A DNA stretch of 64,000 nucleotides from Glandiceps talaboti (taxonomy: Eukaryota; Hemichordata; Enteropneusta; Spengelidae), in assembly GCF_964340395.1 (NCBI RefSeq), contig NC_135568.1, positions 18,182,776 to 18,246,775 on the forward strand. Direction: 5' to 3'. Within the stretch, counting starts at the first letter, position 1. Each line of letters opens with the position of its first letter. The position numbers and the translations under genes are program-made. The notes beneath the pieces are model-generated. The model saw only the letters and a list, made by a program, of their open reading frames with translations. It made no database searches and was not told the DNA's origin. Positions 51,001-62,279 of the stretch are shown piece by piece.

Positions 51001-53128
51001 AGTAAGAGTGAGAACTTGTCTGCGGTTGTGGTTGTACGCATATAATCACGTGCACCCTGTATTAATCAAGATAATGGAAGCACTGGAAGTCCACAAGAAT
51101 GTACATAGTAATATCATAATGATAGAAGTCATCAGAAATGACACCTTAAGGCCAAAAAAAAAATATCTGGTTCTGGTCAGGGTAAACTTTCTAAAGTGGT
51201 GCAACGACGGCAATTTTTTTTCCTAATTTTTTTTTTTTTTGCAAATTAGTAAATACAATTTTTTTTGACACTTTACATACTCTGTTCTATCATATTCATC
51301 TGTTGAAAATCTTCATTTTTCTTCGAAGCAATTTAGGCTTTGTATTTAAGCAGTCTTGGCATGTAGGGTAGATTTCAGCTGCTTGTTCTCCTGATATCAG
51401 GAATATATAAGGAACGGGAAAGCAAAAATTATCAGAAAAAAAAGGATCGACGCGAGGGTATTCAGGGCACGCGCGCGCGCTGACCAGAACCAGATATATA
51501 TATATATATATATTGGCCTAATATGAATACAAAATAAACCAACCTTCATTCAATAGCTTATATCAACATGTCACAACAATTGTTTTAGTTCGCGTAGTAA
51601 ATAATTGAAAACTCGGTTTCCACTGTATTCGCGGTAATTTAGTCATGTGATCAGAATTGCATTATAGAAAGAGTATTCCACAATAGACATTGCAGATAAA
51701 TCTATTATTTCCACTAACCTGTTGTAGTTGCAAATAACCAATACTGGAACTTTGGAAGCTCATGGGTTCTGCAACAAAAACACGTGGGTAACGTATCATT
51801 ATACATATGTTTATCTCAGTCTGTATTACTATCATGACATAGTATAATATAGTTTAAAACTACGTTGTCTATATTGTGGACAAGGGGTGAGAGAGGGGGT
51901 AACTCTATGTGCAATGATAAGGGGAACTCCTCACAGTCTATATTGAGGACAAGGGGTGAGAGAGGGGGTTAACTACATGTGCAATGATAAGGGGAACTCC
52001 TAATAGTTCTCCACATCAAAATTACTTAACCAAACTAAAATATAGACTCTATTTCAACTGTATTACAACAATAATTTCAGTATCGTAACCTTAAATACTT
52101 ATACTAAATATAATTTCGTTTTGAGGGCGATTTACTCTCATCTATGTATAAACGTTTTATTTGTTGCTCAATTTGACGTTGGATTTCGTTTATTTGAAAT
52201 ATACCTTTTCTCATACCACAACACAAGATCTACCACTCACGTTTCATGCGAGTCGAAATAGACACACCCCCCCTACTTCTGCCTTCACTTTCGACATATG
52301 GTGTTATGTACAGTATATCAAGCACACTTACTAATTGACGTCAATAACGAAAGAAGCTGTCATATACATACTGTTATAACTTAATTAGGGATACAAGGAA
52401 ATCTACGGTGCGGTGTGTACTGACGGTACTGACATGGATGGAGACCGTATTGTTTAAATTTAGGAACTGATAGGATAGCAACTATTATGACATTACTACT
52501 ACATCACTACTACATCAGATCTATCATCTGACTGACAAAACTGGTATACTATTGTCTCAATGATAAAACATACATGTTTATTGCCTGACTAACCTGTGAA
52601 AGTAATCTCGAAAGAGACACGTAAGATCATCAGCTGGCTGCGTTGAAATATGATAGAAGTTAAACCCGTGACCAATCAAATGGACAACTGCAAGTATAGG
52701 ATCAAATCACATGTATCGTTACATTTCGTGTGCAAATTGTCAGGGTATAAAATATAGGCGTCAGACTCTGAGTCAGATTGATTATGTTATTTCGTTTATT
52801 TTACACAATATAGACATTAGCATATTTTCTAAATATGTACTATTGATATCTCAGGGCCCCATTGCAAAGTAGTCTCAGTTGATGATAGTAATTGTAAATA
52901 TCATTTCTTACTATCATTAAAAGTTGAACCTGTCAGTGAATAGTGTAAAATGATAGATACACAAAGTGAGAGTAATGTGATGTATGTATGTATGTATGTA
53001 TGTATGTATGTATGTATGTATGTATGTATGTGTATGTATGTATGTATGTGTATGTATGTATGTGTGTGTGTGTATGTATGTATGTATGTATGTATGTATG
53101 TATGTATGTATGTATGTATATGTGTGTG

Positions 53129-53176
<48 letters not shown>

Positions 53177-56100
53177 GGTGGTGGTGGTGGTGGTGGTGGG
53201 GGTGGCAGGTGGTGCTACATTCTGATGCAGGATATATTACACAGGTATATGACAGTGAATCCGGGCATACACTTATATTATGTCGCCACTCCAAGCATCA
53301 TTTAAATGTGCAACTGCAATTCCGACGTCTTTGCTAACCTCAAAAGCACTTATAATGTATATTTAGTGAAAGTCAGAACTTACGTGTAAATAATACAAGT
53401 GTACCAGCAAGGATTTTATGAAATGCAACTGCAGAGTCAAATGGGATGAATTTATTGAGGAAAGTACTTCTAAGGTGAGTGTTTATATTTCTACACATTG
53501 TGACTAATAATGCTGCCATTGTAAACATAATGACACTTGCAGCTCCACGTGTGACTGTAACACCATAACCAGCAATACGACGTATCCCACTGTGTTCTCT
53601 TTCGACGGAGAAATCTGAGAAAAAATTTAAATTGTAATATATGAGAAATACACACATGCAATTACAGACCATTGCCAAGATCCTGCATGAATTTTGAACG
53701 AATATCATAATTGATAATTCCAAATTAAATTCTATCTTTGATTATCATGGACTATTTTTTCAGTTCAAAACACTTATTGAAAATGTCAGAAGTTACAGAA
53801 TAATTCGGACTCCTTTTGGTAACAAAACACATTTTTAAATAAGTATTTGATAAACTTTTGTCTTTATTTGGAGAAGATTTCATCATGTATTGATACATTA
53901 GAGAAACAGTACTCGATTGATTAGATGACGAACCTTCATATCATTTTCATAAGACAAAGATGATATTATGTAATAGACTGTACTGTGATAGTATACGCAT
54001 GCGTATTAGAAGTGTCAGAGAAATTAGAAAAAAATGTAGTGTTACATATTGACCTGGCAATAGTATTTAATGAGATGTCAACATAGGCAGTGGGGGTAAA
54101 GATAGTCTTGCTGCTAGACGTTCGGGCTTTCTTTCGATACCGAAGCGAACGAAGTTCATGTTCCATCCTCGATAGCAATGTTCGGTCCTGTGTCGTATTG
54201 TATCGGAAGAACATAATCATATCCGAGGTCTAGCAGATAGACTAGGGTAAAGATAGAAGTCTGACTAAACGATGGTGGACTATCATAGGCTATATACCAT
54301 ACCTCAGCCAAGTTTTTGTCTTTGAACAGAAAATATGGGTAACATACCTTAGTTGTTCTACGTCACTGGTTTTGTAGTACTCGAAATATGAGCTAAAGCA
54401 TTTTAAATAGAAATTATTTTTCCTAGCTTTTTTCTCATAACTTAGGATCAAGGAGGTATAATTTATTCAGCAATATTTTCCCCATTCAGCCGAAAAATGC
54501 TCGCTGCCAAAGAGTTTTGTCACTACTCATCTCGCGACTCACAAGGCCACCTAAGTAACCTGTAATTTCCTTGGCAGAGCGAAGAAAACTGTAGGGGAAT
54601 AATATCACAGTATACTTACAGTATGCTCTCTCAAGGAATATACCAGCAATAACACATACATATATAACGAGGTAGAATATCTGTAGACGATTGTTCTCCA
54701 TGAATCGCAGAAATGATTTCCACTGTTTACTGCCTTTGGTTTCATTGGGTTGTGATGGCTTTGTTGGCAGTCTGCCTTTACTTGTTAAAGGCCTTGTTTG
54801 TCGTTTGATACCACCAAAGTCACTGTCTGGAGTATTATTGCTAATTCAACAATTAAATGACAAAGAGTGTTTGTGTACTTTATGTATTCACTATCAGAAT
54901 CCAGTAGTATCACTGTTAGTGTTTTGTTTTCATTAAATTAATTCTTAGCTTAGATCACTAAACATGGAAACTAAACATTAGTTGACTTTACGTTCTTGAT
55001 TTCAAGATACTATAGTATTACTCAAATATAAGGTGAGTTCAATTGAACAGACTAAAATATCTTATTAATGCTCAGACTAAAATATCTTATTAATGCTCAC
55101 ACTAAAACATCTTATTAATGCTCAGACTAAAATATCTTATTAATGCTCAGACTACAATATCTTATTAATTCTCACACTAAAATATCTTATTAATGCTCAG
55201 ACTAAAATATCTTATTAATGCTCAGATTAAAATATCTTATTAATTCTCAGACTAAAATATCTTATTAATGCTCAGACTAAAATATCTTATTAATTCTCAG
55301 ACTTCATGGTGCATATTAAATCAACTGTGGTGTGTATATCTGTAAATATCTTCTGCGAAATCAGAGTAAAATGTTGACTAATCAGCATCGAAATGTGTTC
55401 AGAATTAACTAGAGTTAAAAGGAACTAGATCGTCCTCCTTTGCTAAATGAATAATAACTTGTATATAAACAAATACTCCCTTGGGAGAAAGGGGGTTAAA
55501 CTTTCTGATACAATTTCTTTGAATATAATAACATGATATGATGTGGTTAGACCTACCTAATACTTGTCGGTGGTCTAAATGGTGTACTAGTACCACTACG
55601 TTCTTTCCACCCTAGGTGTATCTGAGCTGCAGTTGTGCATGTAGCTCCTAAAACAAAATTATAGGTTTTTTTTGTGTTTTTTTAAAGGGTAAAGAGTTTC
55701 TAAAGTTGCAACGTTTCCTACGAGTGCCATCTTTTTTAAAGAAAAAAATATATTAATAAGCATATTCTGTACATCTACATTTACATCATATTAGTATATT
55801 TTTAATATTATCACTTGCCTTTTAAAGGTAAAACAACATTCTCAAAATTATCTTTGTAATCTCCAAGCAACGTCAGGAAGTTGTCAAAGGCCAGTTCATT
55901 CTCATCTGCTAGGTTAGCTTTCTTGTACATCATATTAACCATAGTTTCAAGGTTGCTGTCAGTGATATCGGCCTGGCCAAGTGACAAGGAGTTCCTTGAA
56001 GAAAGGATGGTGTTTAATTAAGTGCTTTATTATTAGATCCGCAGCTAAAGACTTTCAAACATGTTCTAATCCCATGTTCTATTATTCACGATTGCATTCT

Positions 56101-59100
56101 ATTGTCAATGTTATAGCATGATAAGGTCATTCTGACCTAGTTTGAATGTGAATACGGGTGTATATGTAAAATATTAAGTGGTGAGGATGCAGTTGTGTAA
56201 TTGATATCATCAAGTCAAACTAATAACTACAAAAGGAACCCTAGTAGGAACAGGATAATTCGGCGATCACTCACCTCGGTGAATTCCCTTTACTAATAGC
56301 GCCGAATTATCAAACACATGGCTCTTTTCACACTACAAAAACTTACTTGATCATTTTCATGAATTCTTCTTTTGTTAGTTTGCCAGTTCCATCCAAGTCA
56401 TACAGATCAAACAACATTTTACATTTATCTTCAGCTGACCCTACAAGCCAAAATTAGTAGAGAATAATTGAAGTCAGACAATACAATACTTAGAGTATCA
56501 TGGCCAACATACGTACTTTACTAATCGATACAAATGATTATTTTACATATGGTGATAATTTGCACTATATATGTTGACGTGTAAACAGTTTTTATGTACT
56601 TTCGGTGTATTCATCAGATCTGAGGTAGCACATTCATAAAATCATTAAATGTGTACTTTTAGTTGCAATTGACTACATTTTGCGAAGTATGTCATTTTCC
56701 ATCCTACATTCTCTCATTTCGAAATTTATGCAAATGGAATTTTACTACACAGCTAGCATTGATGGTTAAAATGCTTCTCTGAACAAATGTGACCATTTAT
56801 TTACCTGTGTATGACACTATTACGAGTTCAAAGAATTCCTTAAACGAGATGTAACCGTTGCCATCTGTATCAACAGATTTAAATATACGCTGAACAAAGT
56901 CGTCTTCAGGTGTCATTGAAAATGCTTCAGCAAATTCACGGACTGTAAGTTCACATTCCAAGACCTCTTTCATCTTGGGATCATTCTCAAAGTTTTTAGT
57001 GATATCTTTCTTGGAAATCTAACGTTTAGGTTACAAAAAGAAAGACTTAGACAATGTACAGTTAGCTTCATATCCTGACTCTAAGTGCCTATTACCTTTA
57101 GATAAATAGTTATGAATATTAAGTATGCATATAATAAATATGTATGAAACAACTGTGTGAGGTCACTAGAGGAAAAATAGAGTATCAATTTGGCGTTTCT
57201 TAGCAATCGTGCAAACTTTGACATGTGAAATCGCGAAATGACTCTCCAGAACCCATCGTTTATGGAGTTACATATCTTTCCTGGAGTGATATTCACCGTA
57301 ATGTCAATATTTTCAATTTAAAGAAATTCTTCATCTAAATAAGAAGAACTTAAAGATTGCTAATATTCAGTGGGAATAACTAACTTGCAAATAAAAGCTG
57401 AATGTATATGATTCACCTTTGAAGACAACACTTTAAAGAACTTCTCAAGTTTCTTCTGTCTTTCCTGGTGGGTGTATGCATTGTTCTTGAGGTACCTTTG
57501 AGACTGGGTCATTTCCTGGTAAGCAATCCCGACAGTTTGTAACACAGTCTTCAAACGACCCAGGAATGTTGTCCTTTCGTTAATGTTCTCGAATAGAAGA
57601 ATCTAAATCAAATTTACATAACAGTTTAATAATGAAAGGTAGGAGAACAGTTTAATTCAATTTGAATTTATGAAAGCTATGTAAATTAATTGATAACATG
57701 TATAATATATAGTAATAAAGTACATATAAGCAATACAATCCTTGAGAGAGTCTGTATTTTTCAATAACATTCTTGCATATTTTACTGTGAATGGGATGTT
57801 TTCAAGTGATTTTACCGAATCAAGTGTTCATATTGGTTTTGAACATAGTTCCTGTACTATATTTTATTTCTTGAGATATACAACAAGTGGAATACACAGT
57901 GGATTATATCAATATAATGATTACAAGGCATTCACCAAGTCACACTCTCTTGGACAACTTAGTACCAAATACCCACCAAGTCACACTCTTTTGGACAAAT
58001 TGGTACCAAATACTAACCATGTCACACTCTTTTGGACAACTTAGTACCAAATACTCACCAAGTCACACTCTTTTGGACAATTTAGTACCAAATACCCACC
58101 AAGTCACACTTTTACACAACTTGGTGCCAAATACTCACCAAGTCACACTCTTTTGGACAACTTAGTACCAAATACTAACCAAGTCACACTCTTGTGGACA
58201 AATTAGTACCAAATACCCACCAAGTCACACTCTTTTGGACAACTTAGTACCAAATACCCACCAAGTCACACTCTTTTGGACAACTTAGTACCAAATACTA
58301 ACCAAATCACACTCACTCTTTTGGACAAATTAGTACCAAATACCCACCAAGTCACACTCTTTTGGACAATTTAGTACCAAATACTAACCAAGTCACACTT
58401 TTACACAACTTGGTGCCAAATACTAACCAAGTCACACTCTTTTGGACATCTTAGTAACAAATACTAACCAAGTCACACTCTTTTGGACAAATTAGTACCA
58501 AATACTAACCAAGTCACACTCTCTTGGACAACTTAATACCAAATACCCACCAAGTCACACTGTTTTGGACAAATTAGTACCAAATACTAACCAAATCACA
58601 CACTTTTACACAACTTAGTACCAAATAACCACCAAGTCACACTCTTTTGGACAAATTAGTACCAAATACTCACCAAGTCACACTCTCTTGGACAACTTAA
58701 TACCAAATACCCACCAAGTCACACTCTCTTGGACAACTTAATACCAAATACTAACCAAGTCACACTCTCTTGGACAATTTAGTACCAAATACTAACCAAG
58801 TCACACTTTTACACAACTTGGTGCCAAATACTCACCAAGTCACACTCTTTTGCACAAATTGGTACCAAATACTAACCATGTCACACTCTTTTGGACAACT
58901 TAGTACCAAATACTCACCAAGTCACACTCTTTTGGACAATTTAGTACCAAATACCCACCAAGCCACACTTTTACACAACTTGGTGCCAAATACTCACCAA
59001 GTCACACTCTTTTGGACAACTTAGTACCAAATACTAACCAAGTCACACTCTTTTGGACAAATTAGTACCAAATACCCACCAAGTCACACTCTTTTGGACA

Positions 59101-62100
59101 ACTTAGTACCAAATACCCACCAAGTCACACTCTTTTGGACAACTTAGTACCAAATACTAACCAAATCACACTCTTTTGGACAAATTAGTACCAAATACCC
59201 ACCAAGTCACACTCTTTTGGACAATTTAGTACCAAATACTAACCAAGTCACACTTTTACACAACTTGGTGCCAAATACTAACCAAGTCACACTCTTTTGG
59301 ACATCTTAGTAACAAATACTAACCAAGTCACACTCTTTTGGACAAATTAGTACCAAATACTAACCAAGTCACACTCTCTTGGACAACTTAATACCAAATA
59401 CCCACCAAGTCACACTGTTTTGGACAAATTAGTACCAAATACTAACCAAATCACACACTTTTACACAACTTAGTACCAAATAACCACCAAGTCACACTCT
59501 TTTGGACAAATTAGTACCAAATACTCACCAAGTCACACTCTCTTGGACAACTTAATACCAAATACCCACCAAGTCACACTCTTTTGGACAAATTAGTACC
59601 AAATACTAACCAAGTCACACTCTTTTGGACAATTTAGTACCAAATACTAACCAAGTCACACTTTTACACAACTTGGTGCCAAATACTCACCAAGTCACAC
59701 TCTTTTGGACAACTTAGTAACAAATACTAACCAAATCACACACTTTTACACAACTTAGTACCAAATACCCACCGAGTCACACTCTTTTGGACAAATTAGT
59801 ACCAAATACTCACCAAGTCACACTCTCTTGGACAACTTAATGCCAAATACCCACCAAGTCACACTCTTTTGGACAAATTAGTACCAAATACTCACCAAGT
59901 CACACTCCCTTGGACAACTTAGTACCAAATACCCACCAAGTCACACTCTTTTGGACAAATTAGTACCAAATACTAACCAAGTCACTCTCTTTTGGACAAA
60001 TTAGTACCAAATACCCACCAAGTCACACTCTTTTGGACAACTTAGTACCAAATATTAACCAAGTCACATTCTTTTGGACAACTTGGTGCCAAATACTCAC
60101 CTAGTCACACTCGTTTTGGACACATTATATTAGTACCAAATACTCACCAAGTCACACTCTTTTGGACAACTTAGTATCAACATCCGTTCACCTTTATCAG
60201 TAGACACCTTTAAGGTTACTTCTGCAATGTTGTTAAAATTAAAGGACCTGATGTTACAACCCCTGCCAGTCTTGACTTGGAGGACATTGTCTGTTCCAAA
60301 TTTCAGTTGTACATCTCTACTGGAGTCTTTTCCTCTCCATTCAGTGGCTGTGTACATATAATGAATAGGTAAATGTTCAATTATTGAGAGTATTACGATA
60401 CCTATGATGTGAACTCTTTGTCATAACATTTAACATTTTAAAGTTGAACACTCTACCTACCACCATATAAGTTAAGCATTTCAGAGTTCGAAGCAGTTTT
60501 GAAAATCTACACATACAGAGACACCCGTAGTTAAATAATGCTACAGCCACCATAACAAATAGTGCCAATGGCATTGTAGCAGAGCTGTTTTTGGCTCTTG
60601 CTATGGACGTGGTCTTGTTGCTCGGTATATTTGCATACATTTTCGGAATTTATCTCACTCACAGCATTCGGAGTACACATGTTCAAGACCATGATTTAAT
60701 CCTGTTACTCTACTACGTCATCAATAAGATCAACCACTGATTAACATATCATATTCACTTTGTTAAATTATTGGTATGTTCAAAGTTTCCAGTGAATATA
60801 TTGTAGTTGAGAGGTCCAAATATTATAATCCAGTTACAACTAGTACAGTTTTAACATGGTGAAAGATTCGACACTGAGCTTTCGCTTAAGATTTAGACCT
60901 GGCATTGTACACTATCAATGTATAATATTGACCACTAATTAACAGATACAATGTCTTTTATAAGTAACTGACAAATATTTAGTGAATATATCTTTGGTTA
61001 GTGGATGTCCTATTTGCACCCAGTGCAGGAGTAACATTCTTTATACAGTCAGCTGTTTTGCAAACCAATACTTCATAATCGTTGTGTCCCGCTTGACGAG
61101 AAAAAAACACGTGGTGATATACACATGTGAGAATCATTGAAAGCTCGTTAGTATTATATAGTCATCATTCAAATAAAAATGGCCTTATCTAGTTATATGG
61201 TGTTGAGGTTTATAAACAAATATATTTGCAAATATTCAACCTTTTGCCATTTTGACATCTTCAAGTGACACAAAGATAGGAGAGCTGCTAGGAGTGATTT
61301 TTCCTTTCATCTTCTTCATCATTTTAATTTTCTTGTACTTCATGACTGGTATGAACCAAAAGAAGACGATGATGACAAGTCCTAAAAAAAGGGAAGATAT
61401 AGTAAAAGACTTGAAACATTTCTCTAACCAATGTCAGCAACGTCTTGAGATATTATAGTTCAGATGCACATTTACAAGAGTAAATGTTCAGGTTTCTATG
61501 TAGCTCTAACATCTCACTTACTGTGGTTAACAAATTACGTCCCCACTGGATCTAGACATGCAACAAAGGAACCATTTCCTCTATATATGTATCACTTATC
61601 CTGACTTTCCCTTTCATATAATTACCTATTAAATATGCTCCAATAGCGGTATAAGACATTATGAACCATGATTCACTTCCATCAAAATAATCAAACGTTC
61701 CTAAATCAGTGCAAGGCTCCATATCTGTCTGGTTCAATTGCTTCGGCTGTGGACATGGGTCACCTGAAATACAAACAATACTCGTTGTAGTTTATAAATT
61801 ACTATACTTCTGTGTCTGCTTGATATTGTACAAACACCTTGGATTATTGCACACATGTCAGTGTATCACTAAAGAAGAGTTTACAGTTTGTAATTGAATT
61901 TCTTCTAAATTTACTTTTTGGAGCTGGAGTTTGAGTGAGATTTTATATCCGTAGGTTCTGTTCTTGGATTGATCTGAAGTATTGACAGTAGGCATTGCTG
62001 AATGGTGGTCCATACAAGGTGTATGAACATGTGTTTTGCCTTGTGGATTTAACAAAGTGAATGTACATAGAATGAGAAGAAGCTATCACCTTGCAGACAG

Positions 62101-62131
62101 TTGATGACAGGATCGTATAAAAAATCAAGAC

Positions 62132-62162
<31 letters not shown>

Positions 62163-62218
62163 TGCGTGTGTGTGTGTGTATGTATGTATGTATGTATGTA
62201 TGTATGTATGTATGTATG

Positions 62219-62279
<61 letters not shown>

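Noticed and set aside
52917-53337. Long open frames through TATG/TTG/GGT repeats
   Set aside because: Low-complexity artefacts in a DUOX intron, with no conserved segment.
57742-59024. Plus-strand open frames of 84-100 codons in the 41-bp array
   Set aside because: The repeat is antisense to DUOX here and the frames result from the repeat itself; no ATG context or domain.
60377-60640. Minus-strand ATG frame of 87 codons with a hydrophobic stretch
   Set aside because: It lies in the DUOX intron between two exons that join perfectly without it, and has no match to a known DUOX or DUOXA segment.
61252-61458. Plus-strand 68-codon hydrophobic frame
   Set aside because: It is the antisense shadow of the DUOX first membrane helix exon.
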